Shown here: positions 1 through 8,046 of the stretch, piece after piece
How the letters are laid out: each line of letters begins with the position of its first letter
Numbering within the stretch: position 1 is the first letter of the stretch
DNA from: Jiulongibacter sp024742395
Lineage (GTDB): Bacteria > Bacteroidota > Bacteroidia > Cytophagales > Spirosomataceae
Direction: 5' to 3'
Assembly: GCA_965249455.1 (NCBI GenBank)
Contig: OZ252236.1
Span: 4,588,001 to 4,652,000 of the forward strand
Length of the DNA stretch: 64,000 nucleotides
Notes under the pieces: model-generated
What the model was told of the DNA's origin: nothing
Seen by the model: only the letters and a program-made list of their open reading frames with translations
Databases searched by the model: none
Made by a program: the position numbers and the translations under genes

Positions 1-87
1 ATGATCAGAAAGTTAAAACAGGGAGAATTCCCTCCAACGGTATCTCAGGCCGAGCTATCGGAGCTCGGCCTGTACAAGGCAAAATAA
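1..87 (+). CDS. C-terminal end of an unidentified protein (partial)
   Basis: The first 28 codons are open and end in TAA at 85-87, ten bases before the next gene on the same strand. The tail ends in ELGLYKAK. The window opens with ATG, but the close spacing to the DUF4270 gene suggests this is the 3' end of a longer gene that starts outside the window. I do not recognise the family from this fragment; a 28-residue complete gene is the less likely alternative. Confidence 0.5.
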   Translation: MIRKLKQGEFPPTVSQAELSELGLYKAK

Positions 88-96
88 AAACAAGAT

Positions 97-1392
97 ATGA
101 CCAAGAAACTCCTATGGCTGGTAGTAGGCCTTAGCAGCCAGTTTATGGCCTGTACTGAAGGCAGTTTAGACATCAACCTAGACCCAAACCCGCAGATCGA
201 CGAAACTGCCTATATGATTGACACCATGAGAATAGATGCGTATACTATTAAGGGTGATAGCCTTAGTTCTTCTGCTTCAGGTGAAATCTTAGCAGGATCG
301 GTAGATTTATCCGACTTAATTCATGTAGACGCCGAAGCCTACTTTCAGCTCAGTCTTCCCTTAGTAAGTTATGGATATTATAATATTACAGAGTCAATAG
401 TAATAGACTCTGCTAAAGTGATTTTCCCTCATGCAGGATTTGTAGGAGATACCACCTATTCTCAACGTTTTCTTTTAAATGAGCTGCAGGAAGAAGTATC
501 TACCTCTGACCAGCAGACAATTGATGACGCTTATACTTATAACCTCACTCCACTCGCTGAAACTGTCAAGAAGCTTCGTCCTTCTAAAGACACGACTTTA
601 GAATTAACCATTGATCCCAATTTGGCACAGCAGATTTTGACCTATTACCAAACAAGTGATAAAGATGAAAACCCTGACCTAAAGAAAGTTTTAAAAGGGA
701 TGGTACTTCGAGGTGATAAGTCCAATACGGCCATTAGCAGATTTGATGCTACCAATACAAAATTGAGGCTTTATACCCATACGGCTAAAACGTTTGAAAA
801 GTACAATTTTGATTTCCCGGTGGTGGTAAACAATGCACAGTTTACGCATTATGCTACCTCCTCAAAATATTCAGGCTTTTCAAAGCTTGTGAATCCAGGA
901 GATCAATTGAGCACAGCTGAAAGCAGTAATTCAATGCTATTAATGAATGCCATTGGCTATTCCGGTAAGGTAGTTATACCCGGAATAGCAGCACTTAAAG
1001 AAGTCACAGACCTGGCGAGCATCTATAAATGTACTTTGGTTTTATATTCTACAAGAAAAGGCAAAAACGAAACACCACAGCCTCCAAGTACTTTAGGTTT
1101 ATATTCTATTAACCTGAATAACGAAACAGAATCAGTATTAACAGACAATAGTGCCGTTCAAATTACCGGTTCATATACCTATGATCCTGAGGGTTTGGTT
1201 TTTAATAGTTATTATACGTTTGATCTTACAAATTATCTAATAGATATTTTGTACGGAGATGCCAAGAACAAGGGCTTCCAAATAGCTCCAATTGATGGCA
1301 CAGATGGCATCACCTCATTAAAAGGAGTGGGTTTGGCTGATTATGAACATGCTGGCTTTAAGGCTCAGCTGAGAGTGTATTATAACAAGTAA
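97..1392 (+). CDS. DUF4270 family outer-surface lipoprotein
   Basis: A 431-residue exported lipoprotein. The N-terminus has two lysines, a hydrophobic stretch and a lipobox-like FMAC with Cys19, followed by acidic residues. The remainder is rich in beta-type, Ser/Thr/Tyr-containing sequence with the SLDINLDPNPQ start and repeated TFDLTNY-type strands that I associate with DUF4270, a family confined to Bacteroidota whose function is unknown. It follows the truncated upstream gene by 9 bases and is probably cotranscribed with it. The 3' end lies one base from the convergent hydrolase gene. Family assignment is by pattern recognition; no enzymatic residues can be named. Confidence 0.75.
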   Translation: MTKKLLWLVVGLSSQFMACTEGSLDINLDPNPQIDETAYMIDTMRIDAYTIKGDSLSSSASGEILAGSVDLSDLIHVDAEAYFQLSLPLVSYGYYNITESIVIDSAKVIFPHAGFVGDTTYSQRFLLNELQEEVSTSDQQTIDDAYTYNLTPLAETVKKLRPSKDTTLELTIDPNLAQQILTYYQTSDKDENPDLKKVLKGMVLRGDKSNTAISRFDATNTKLRLYTHTAKTFEKYNFDFPVVVNNAQFTHYATSSKYSGFSKLVNPGDQLSTAESSNSMLLMNAIGYSGKVVIPGIAALKEVTDLASIYKCTLVLYSTRKGKNETPQPPSTLGLYSINLNNETESVLTDNSAVQITGSYTYDPEGLVFNSYYTFDLTNYLIDILYGDAKNKGFQIAPIDGTDGITSLKGVGLADYEHAGFKAQLRVYYNK

Positions 1393-1393
1393 T

Positions 1394-2344
1394 TCAGAGT
1401 AAAGAGAGGAACCAGTCTAATAGCTCGTTTTCATCTACAATGCTCCAGGAATGAGGATGCCGGCTACCATCTGGCCGGTATCCTTTGTCTTCTGTCAGGA
1501 TTAGCTCAGAGATTTCATTGCCATCTATTTTCAATTGATTAACCATTGCTGCCAGATCTATGGCATTCATAGAATAATAATCCTTGCCTCTGTTGTCTAT
1601 CCACCAGTGAACATCGGGTTCGGTATAGGCCCTTACAGCAATATCTTTCAAGTATTTTACATTACCACCCTGACTGGCCGAATAGCAAAAGGGTGAGTAG
1701 TTTACATAGTTTGGCATAACTTCTTCCGGTTTTCCTTTAAGGTTCTTAACCAAATATTGACTTACCCACTTCCCTTCATTGGCCGCAATCTCGTTTAAAT
1801 TCATCCTCCAGGATTTCTCAGCAACAGACCAAAACCTGACCATATCTAAAGGAGAATCACAGACAGCAACGGCTCTTGGCTTTATTTTATACTGAGACTC
1901 ACTTGATGAAGCAAATATGGCCATTTTAAGAGCTCTGGTTCCTTCAAGTGACATTCCTGAAAACAGCAGCTTCTCTTCCGGTATTTGATTTTCTAAACAA
2001 GCCATATGGATGTAATTCTCCAGCTCCAGCATTTTATTGGTTTCGAACAAAAATTCCAGGCTATTTTCAGTAGTCACAAAAAGTACGGCTAAATTCTTCT
2101 CCATTGCCAGATGTGTTATGGAGTTCATAGAAGACGTATCTCTTTCTGCATGAAAAAAAACCAAACCTCCCACGGGTGCATCAGCAGGTAAAAATAGTGT
2201 GTAACCCGAAGCGACTTTAGGTATTTGAATGTCTTCAGACAGCTCTATAAAACCTTGATTTATATTAGAAACCATTTTTATTCGCTGACTGTACCCGCTC
2301 AGAGTAATAAGATATATTAAACAGAAGAAGCTTATGTTTCTCAT
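1394..2344 (-). CDS. Secreted alpha/beta-hydrolase fold protein
   Basis: A 316-residue protein with a Sec signal peptide (hydrophobic residues 4-17, ending GYSQ at 20). A nucleophile elbow GMSLEG at 130-135 places the putative catalytic serine at 132. Asp244 (TEPDVHWW) and His298 (HPHSW, just before the C-terminus) could complete a triad. The length and the late histidine fit a prolyl oligopeptidase/esterase-like alpha/beta hydrolase. The substrate is unknown. It stands alone on the minus strand, convergent with the DUF4270 gene and divergent from the uracil phosphoribosyltransferase gene. The family call is fairly safe; the triad is inferred from spacing only. Confidence 0.65.
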   Translation of the reverse strand: MRNISFFCLIYLITLSGYSQRIKMVSNINQGFIELSEDIQIPKVASGYTLFLPADAPVGGLVFFHAERDTSSMNSITHLAMEKNLAVLFVTTENSLEFLFETNKMLELENYIHMACLENQIPEEKLLFSGMSLEGTRALKMAIFASSSESQYKIKPRAVAVCDSPLDMVRFWSVAEKSWRMNLNEIAANEGKWVSQYLVKNLKGKPEEVMPNYVNYSPFCYSASQGGNVKYLKDIAVRAYTEPDVHWWIDNRGKDYYSMNAIDLAAMVNQLKIDGNEISELILTEDKGYRPDGSRHPHSWSIVDENELLDWFLSLL

Positions 2345-2454
2345 GTCTTGAAATTAGCGTATTTACAAAAAAAGAATCCAGTCAAAAAGGTTAATAAAAC
2401 TTAATGCTGTTAAATTCACGTTGATTTTAATTTTCAACCTTAAGAACGCTCCTT

Positions 2455-3099
2455 ATGTATATCCTTACTGAAAACAGCAGTCTGGCCAATAATTATCTAG
2501 CAGAAATCAGAGAAAAGAATATACAAAAAGACCGACCTAAATTCAGACGAAACCTTATTCGATTAGGTGAAATCTTTGCCTATGAAATTTCGAAAAATCT
2601 GGCCTACGCCAGTGAGAAAGTTGAAACTAGCCTGGGAGAAAAAGAAACCAGAGTGTTAAAGGATCATCCTGTCTTGGTTACAATTTTAAGGGCTGGCTTG
2701 CCACTACATCAGGGAATGCTCAATTACTTTGACCAATCTGACAATGCTTTTATTGGGGCTTACAGAGGATCACATGATAGCAAAGAGGAGTTTGATATAG
2801 AGATGGATTACATCACAAGTCCTGATATTCATGGAAAAACCCTGATAATATGTGATCCAATGATTGCCACAGGCAAATCAATAGAAAAGGCGTACCATGC
2901 CATGCTTCGTTATGGCATTCCTAAAAGAACTTACATTGTGGCGGCTATAGCCTCTCAAAGAGGAGCCCGTTTTGTTCAGGCACGTATGCCTGAATGTAGA
3001 CTATATCTCGGAGATTTAGATAAAGAACTTAATTCCAAATCTTATATAATCCCAGGTCTTGGCGATGCCGGAGACCTTTCTTTTGGAGACAAAACCTGA
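2455..3099 (+). CDS. upp: Uracil phosphoribosyltransferase
   Basis: Cytosolic pyrimidine salvage enzyme making UMP and diphosphate from uracil and PRPP. The 214-residue length is normal for the family. The PRPP-binding loop DPMIATGKS lies at 134-142 and the uracil-binding C-terminal signature YIIPGLGDAGDLSFG at 197-211; RAGLPL at about 79-84 is the other conserved loop. The ATG start is preceded by an A/T-rich, SD-less leader as is usual in this phylum. The next gene (MFS transporter) follows after 52 bases on the same strand, so transport of a nucleobase or nucleoside is possible but not shown. Confidence 0.95.
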   Translation: MYILTENSSLANNYLAEIREKNIQKDRPKFRRNLIRLGEIFAYEISKNLAYASEKVETSLGEKETRVLKDHPVLVTILRAGLPLHQGMLNYFDQSDNAFIGAYRGSHDSKEEFDIEMDYITSPDIHGKTLIICDPMIATGKSIEKAYHAMLRYGIPKRTYIVAAIASQRGARFVQARMPECRLYLGDLDKELNSKSYIIPGLGDAGDLSFGDKT

Positions 3100-3151
3100 T
3101 CAAAAGAATTTAAACTATTTTTACCCCAATCTAACTCTCAAAAACCATTAA

Positions 3152-4411
3152 ATGTCATTAAAACTTACCAAATCTGATTGGAAAAAGCTACTGAGTCTTC
3201 CTGTTATCGTTGCGGCTCTTGGTTATTTCGTTGATATCTATGATATGCAGCTCTTCGGCATCGTAAGAGTTCCCAGTTTAAAAAGCCTTGGCCTCACCGA
3301 TGAAGAAGTGGGCATAATTGGAAAATCTATCTTAAATTATCAAATGATAGGTCTTCTCTTGGGCGGTATTCTATGGGGAGTCTTAGGTGATAAAAAAGGA
3401 AGGCTTTCCGTACTTTTCGGTTCAATCATCACCTACTCTATAGCCAATATTGCCTGCGGCCTTATTCCTCAAATACAATTTATGGATCAGGTGGAAGCCT
3501 ATAAGTGGCTAAGATTCATTGCGGGTGTTGGCTTAGCTGGAGAGCTTGGAGCCGGCATTACGCTGGTTTCTGAAAGTTTACCCAAGAATCTCAGAGCCAT
3601 AGGCACTTCTCTGGTAGCCGGTGTGGGCTTAATGGGAGCAGTAGTAGGAAACTTTACTGTTCGACTTTCAGGCGATTGGACCATCGCCTACTTTATTGGA
3701 GGAGCTATGGGTTTTGCACTTTTACTTCTACGTGTAGGGGTTATAGAATCTGGGATGTATAAAAACATTACGCACGACAGCAGCATTTCAAAGGGGAATT
3801 TCTTTTCCTTTTTTAATAATAAAGAACGTTTCATTAAATACATGAAATGCATTGGCATTGGTATACCTACATGGTTTTGTATTGGTATACTGGCGTATTT
3901 TAGTAATGAATTTGGCGAAGCTCTAGGCATTAAAGAACCTGTAGAACCTGGCATGGCTATTATGTGGGCCTATGTGGGTATTTCTGCCGGAGACTTTCTT
4001 AGTGGGTTTATAAGTCACCAACTGCAATCAAGAAAAAAAGCCATTTTCTGGATGATGCTTTTCTCTGCATTGGGAGTTATTGCTTTTCTTTTTGCTGGTG
4101 TAAAATCGGCAAATATGCTTTATGCTATCTGCTGTTGGTTAGGTTTGGGTACGGGCTATTGGGCCATGTTTGTTACGGTTGGAGCAGAGCAGTTCGGAAC
4201 AAACTTAAGAGCCACCGCAGCTACGACGGTACCCAATATGGTAAGAGGTGCCTTACCCGGAATGATCGTGATTTTCTCCTTCTTTAAACCTGGTTCAGGT
4301 ATCATCATGGCTGGTGCAATTACTGGTCTGATTGCCTACGCAATTGGTTTCGTTTCTACTCTAACTATACCCGAAACACATGGCAAGGATCTCGACTATC
4401 TTGAAGTTTAG
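3152..4411 (+). CDS. Major facilitator superfamily transporter
   Basis: A 419-residue inner-membrane transporter with about 12 hydrophobic segments. The MFS loop 2-3 signature is visible as GVLGDKKGRL (about 76-85), and the first helix carries YFVDIYDMQLF, a pattern common in the sugar/organic acid porter branch. The RFIAGVGLAGELGAGITLVSE stretch around 120-140 is the typical conserved helix 4-5 region. The substrate cannot be read from the sequence. It is 52 bases downstream of upp and may share its transcript; a strong rho-independent hairpin lies about 100 bases beyond the stop. Confidence 0.85.
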   Translation: MSLKLTKSDWKKLLSLPVIVAALGYFVDIYDMQLFGIVRVPSLKSLGLTDEEVGIIGKSILNYQMIGLLLGGILWGVLGDKKGRLSVLFGSIITYSIANIACGLIPQIQFMDQVEAYKWLRFIAGVGLAGELGAGITLVSESLPKNLRAIGTSLVAGVGLMGAVVGNFTVRLSGDWTIAYFIGGAMGFALLLLRVGVIESGMYKNITHDSSISKGNFFSFFNNKERFIKYMKCIGIGIPTWFCIGILAYFSNEFGEALGIKEPVEPGMAIMWAYVGISAGDFLSGFISHQLQSRKKAIFWMMLFSALGVIAFLFAGVKSANMLYAICCWLGLGTGYWAMFVTVGAEQFGTNLRATAATTVPNMVRGALPGMIVIFSFFKPGSGIIMAGAITGLIAYAIGFVSTLTIPETHGKDLDYLEV

Positions 4412-4467
4412 GTAAAAATACCCTAAGAAAACCGTATTAATGACTTTTATCTATTGACAAAGTCTAC

Positions 4468-4475
4468 TAAGTTTG
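4468..4475 (+). promoter_or_regulatory. Candidate -7 promoter box (TAAGTTTG)
   Basis: TAAGTTTG matches the Bacteroidota -7 consensus TAnnTTTG. A TTTT at 4445-4448 lies 19 bases upstream where TTTG is expected. Transcription from here would give only a ~60-nt RNA ending at the hairpin at 4509-4537. It could be a chance match. Confidence 0.35.
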
Positions 4476-4508
4476 TAGAGATTTTACAGCCATGAACAAA
4501 AACAACTG

Positions 4509-4537
4509 GTGCAGCTTCCATTAAGCTGCACTTTTTT
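4509..4537 (+). terminator. Rho-independent terminator
   Basis: GTGCAGCTT and AAGCTGCAC form a perfect 9-bp stem around CCATT, followed by six Ts on the plus strand. It would end transcripts of the upp/MFS unit. The 3' half of the hairpin also encodes the last codons and stop of the minus-strand sterol-desaturase gene. Confidence 0.85.
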
Positions 4538-5810
4538 GTTGCCCTAAAATGGAGATAGTTTGCGTATCTCTCAATTCTACAAAAACGAAATAGCCAGTCA
4601 CTAAAGTAGCTGATACAAAGTATATTGGCACTAAAACATTCCAGGCTAAACCCATCTGTTCCATACCAAACCATGTACCATGCTGAAGGTATATAAACAG
4701 CCCGAAACCATTTTTCAAAAGCTCTTGCCAAAAGGCATTCGGATTCTTATCCATTAGTTCGGTATAGGCATAAACACTAAAAAACAGGAAAAAGCCATAC
4801 ATAAATAGCTCTCTTATTTCTAATTCTGGTATTGCCGTAAAGAAAATCATTAAAAAAGTGAAAGTAACAATGAATTGTACCCATGACCAGGCCTGTAAAT
4901 TTTTTGATATTGAAGGATTGTACTTTTCAAAATTGTAAGGGTCATCTATTTTGAACTCCGGGTATTTCTCTTCTACATCTTTGGGCCTCCAGCCGGTGGG
5001 CATATACCATACCCTGAATTTGTCTTTCCAGTTTTTTGCCCGGTAGGCATCTTTCATCAGTAACCACAAATGCTGATAATTAATTTTTATTGGATTCCAG
5101 GTACGAACGGGTCTTGTAATGCCATACACAGGTGGTACATCAGGTAACTCTTCCTGAAATGTCCCAAACCACTTGTCCCAGAATATGAAAATCTGGCCAT
5201 GATTTTTATCTATGTAAATAGGATTAATGGCATGATGCACCCTGTGATGAGAAGGAGTGACTATGATTTTCTCCAGCCAGCCCATTTTACCGATATAAGT
5301 AGTATGATACCAAAACTGAGCAAACAAATGGATAGGGGCTACAATAGCGATGATGGTAGGGTCTACGCCAAGCAATGCCGCTGGAAGAAGAAAAATTGTA
5401 AAGAACTTAATAAGATCTGAGATACTCTGTCTTAATGCACAGGCCAGATTAAACTCTTCAGAACTGTGGTGAACCAAATGCTGATTCCAGAAAAAATTAA
5501 TCTGGTGGTTCAGTCTGTGCCCCCAATACCCGGCAAAATCTAAGGCAATAAAGGCGATCAGTACATTCAGCCAGGTAAATTCTATATGAACCAAAGCCAC
5601 CTTTTCATATAACCAAACATAGGTTAATAAAGAAAGTCCTATGCCTAAAACATCTTTCAGAGTGTTGGTATAACCAGAACTAAGGCTTGAGATCATATCC
5701 ATCCATTTGAAATCATCGCCTTTTACATATTTACCATAAAGCTTCTCTCCCATGACCAGCAAAAAAAAAGCAGGAGAGGCATAAATCAATATTTGGGCGT
5801 ATGTTTCCAT
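4521..5810 (-). CDS. Sterol desaturase / fatty acid hydroxylase family membrane protein
   Basis: A 429-residue integral membrane di-iron oxygenase of the fatty acid hydroxylase superfamily. The histidine clusters that bind iron are intact: HRLNH at 98-102, HLVHH at 111-115 and HRVHH at 189-193, with a further H170 region (QFWYHT) and NH at 203-204. Hydrophobic segments flank the clusters, and a C-terminal hydrophobic domain (about 310-420) resembles the extra helices of alkylglycerol monooxygenase-like members. Substrate is probably a lipid, sterol or hopanoid-like compound, not decidable here. It has its own promoter (box at 5836-5843). The last codons are embedded in a terminator of the opposite strand. 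Confidence 0.85.
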   Translation of the reverse strand: METYAQILIYASPAFFLLVMGEKLYGKYVKGDDFKWMDMISSLSSGYTNTLKDVLGIGLSLLTYVWLYEKVALVHIEFTWLNVLIAFIALDFAGYWGHRLNHQINFFWNQHLVHHSSEEFNLACALRQSISDLIKFFTIFLLPAALLGVDPTIIAIVAPIHLFAQFWYHTTYIGKMGWLEKIIVTPSHHRVHHAINPIYIDKNHGQIFIFWDKWFGTFQEELPDVPPVYGITRPVRTWNPIKINYQHLWLLMKDAYRAKNWKDKFRVWYMPTGWRPKDVEEKYPEFKIDDPYNFEKYNPSISKNLQAWSWVQFIVTFTFLMIFFTAIPELEIRELFMYGFFLFFSVYAYTELMDKNPNAFWQELLKNGFGLFIYLQHGTWFGMEQMGLAWNVLVPIYFVSATLVTGYFVFVELRDTQTISILGQQKSAA

Positions 5811-5835
5811 TAGTATGCTTGCAGAGTATATGTAT

Positions 5836-5843
5836 CAAAGATA
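5836..5843 (-). promoter_or_regulatory. Promoter of the sterol-desaturase-type gene
   Basis: Read on the minus strand this is TATCTTTG, a perfect Bacteroidota -7 box. TTG at 5866-5864 lies 20 bases upstream, as expected for the -33 element. Predicted start of transcription near 5832, giving a ~20-nt leader before the ATG at 5810. Confidence 0.75.
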
Positions 5844-6065
5844 TGGTTTCTTTAATTTTTTATCAAGCCAATTTCTTTTCTAAATAAGAAGCAGACATTT
5901 TTGAACTTTTTAAAGAAAAAGCACCGATAAATAAATATAGACTAATTTATACACCATTAACTATGAAGCCCTTACCTGAAAACAAAATAATTATTTAAAC
6001 TTTAATAGCCTTTTTTGGTAAGAAGTTTGATTTTGTCAATCCATTACAAATGCTCTTTAAAACAC

Positions 6066-8045
6066 ATGCACTTTAAAACGCTTCTCTTGTCAGCACTACT
6101 ATTGCTGACTATCCAATCCAACGCTCAAAAACCAGTAAAGTTTGGTAACATTAGTCCTTCTGATTTTAAAACAGACTATTCAAGCCTTGACAGTAATGCC
6201 CATGCCATAGTACTCTATGAATATGGAAATGTGGAGTTTATTTATAACAATGCCAGAGGTTTTGAAATAGAAACCACCATTCATGTCAGGAAGCATATCT
6301 TGAACAAATCAAGCTTAGATGAGGGAATTGTTACCATCCCGTATTATAGAGGTACCAGCACTACAGGAGAAAATATTTACAAAGTCAAAGCCAATACTTT
6401 TAACCTTGAAAAGGGTAAAGTAGTAACATCAGAACTTCATAGGAAAGAAGTATTTGATGAAAGAAAAAATGAAGACTACTATCAAAAAAAGATGAGTCTT
6501 CCAGACGTCAAAGAAGGCTCAATCATTGAATACACTTATGTGATTCAATCTCCCTTAGCTAAAATAAGTAATCCTCGTACCTGGTATTTTCAAGGAGAAC
6601 TCCCGAAAGTCTGGAGCGAAATAAATGTTAAGATACCGGCTTACTTCTATTATCAGATAATCATGAATGGTTATCTTCCACTAACAGTTAATGATCAGTT
6701 ACGTGAATCTGTTGATATCCATGGAACAGACGTACGTATACAAGGTATTGCCTACCGATTTGCTGTGGCTGATGCTCCTGCCTTTAAAGATGAGAAATAC
6801 ATCACTACTGAAGAAGATTATATTTCTAAAGTGGAGTTTGAACTTTCTTCTTATCAATTTCCCAACGAACCAATAAGGAATTTTACTACCTCCTGGCCTG
6901 AGCTGGACAAAACACTTATTGACCATGAAAAATGGAACGTAGGATTTTCTAAACCTGGCTTTCTGAAAGAGAAAGTAGATGAATTTAATAAAATCTCTGA
7001 CATGAAAACCAGACTTGAAGCCATTCATAGATACATGACAACTGAGTACGTTTGGGATGAACATGTAGGGCTCGGAATAACCAATTCTCTCAAAAAAACT
7101 TTTACCGATAAAACCGGCTCTGCCACGGAGTTGAACTTATTAGCTTCTTCACTTTTAAGGAGTTGCGGATTCAATGCCAATCCGGTCATATCCAGTACCA
7201 GATCAAATGGTAGAATAAGTGAGATTTACCCACTCTTAGATAGGTTTAATTATACCCTGGTGGTGGTTCATCTCGGAGAAGAACAAATCCTTTTTGATTG
7301 TACAGATCCGCTTGAGCCTTTAGGCAATTTACCCATAAGAATTGCGAACAGTACCGGACGGGAAATATTTGAAACCGGAGCTACATTTATTGACCTTTCA
7401 CCAAAGAAAGCCAGTACTTTATACGAAGAAATAAATGCCAAAATCAATACTGAAGAAGGAAGTTTATCAGGTAGATATAATGCCTCATATGGTGGCTACG
7501 AGGCAAGAGATCTAAGAGCCAGGTTTAAAGAAATGGGCGAAAAAGAATTTAAAGAGAGCCTTATCAAAAGTACTTCTGACTGGTATATTGATGAGATTTC
7601 TCACGAAAATATGACTGAAATATATAGCAGTCCCAGTGTTTCCTTTCATTTCAAAATGGAAGACGGAGCCATTATGCCAGATATCATTTATCTCACTCCT
7701 ATGTTAGCCGGGCAAGAGAAAGAAAATCCATTCAAGAAAAAAACCAGGCTATACCCGGTTAATTTGGGCAACAGACACAGACATTCTATAAAGGCTTCTT
7801 ATGAAATTCCCAAAGGATTTGTAGTGGACGAAATGCCCAAAACCGTGAACGTACTCCTGCCAAATAATGGCGGTAGTTTTCTATTTCATGCTCAGCAAAT
7901 GGAAAACACTTTGGTATTTACTTCAAGGCTTTATCTGGAAAAACATGAGTATTCAGCAGAAGAATATAGCTATCTAAAGCAATTCTATGATATGGTTGTT
8001 GAAAAACACGCAGAACAGGCTGTTCTAAAGAAAATTGAAGAGTAA
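6066..8045 (+). CDS. DUF3857/transglutaminase-like protein lacking catalytic residues
   Basis: A 659-residue exported protein. I chose ATG 6066 because it begins directly with a signal peptide (MHFKTLLLSALLLL, cleavage after NAQ); a TTG start 51 bases upstream would bury it. The N-terminal half is a DUF3857 beta domain, followed by a transglutaminase-like fold at about 300-420. Where active members have GDCK, this protein has GSATE (351-355), so the nucleophilic Cys is Ala. The catalytic His position is Tyr396 (FNYTL). Only Asp411 (FDCTD) remains. It is therefore probably a non-catalytic binding or structural paralogue of the next gene, whose ATG follows its stop after one base. Function unknown. 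Confidence 0.8.
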   Translation: MHFKTLLLSALLLLTIQSNAQKPVKFGNISPSDFKTDYSSLDSNAHAIVLYEYGNVEFIYNNARGFEIETTIHVRKHILNKSSLDEGIVTIPYYRGTSTTGENIYKVKANTFNLEKGKVVTSELHRKEVFDERKNEDYYQKKMSLPDVKEGSIIEYTYVIQSPLAKISNPRTWYFQGELPKVWSEINVKIPAYFYYQIIMNGYLPLTVNDQLRESVDIHGTDVRIQGIAYRFAVADAPAFKDEKYITTEEDYISKVEFELSSYQFPNEPIRNFTTSWPELDKTLIDHEKWNVGFSKPGFLKEKVDEFNKISDMKTRLEAIHRYMTTEYVWDEHVGLGITNSLKKTFTDKTGSATELNLLASSLLRSCGFNANPVISSTRSNGRISEIYPLLDRFNYTLVVVHLGEEQILFDCTDPLEPLGNLPIRIANSTGREIFETGATFIDLSPKKASTLYEEINAKINTEEGSLSGRYNASYGGYEARDLRARFKEMGEKEFKESLIKSTSDWYIDEISHENMTEIYSSPSVSFHFKMEDGAIMPDIIYLTPMLAGQEKENPFKKKTRLYPVNLGNRHRHSIKASYEIPKGFVVDEMPKTVNVLLPNNGGSFLFHAQQMENTLVFTSRLYLEKHEYSAEEYSYLKQFYDMVVEKHAEQAVLKKIEE

Positions 8046-8046
8046 T

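Noticed and set aside
6015..6065. TTG-initiated N-terminal extension of the first DUF3857 protein
   Set aside because: It would place 17 residues before a normal signal peptide; ATG 6066 is clearly better. The same reasoning removed TTG/GTG extensions of the second DUF3857 protein, holB, the GlmU-like gene, nadB and the second ParA.
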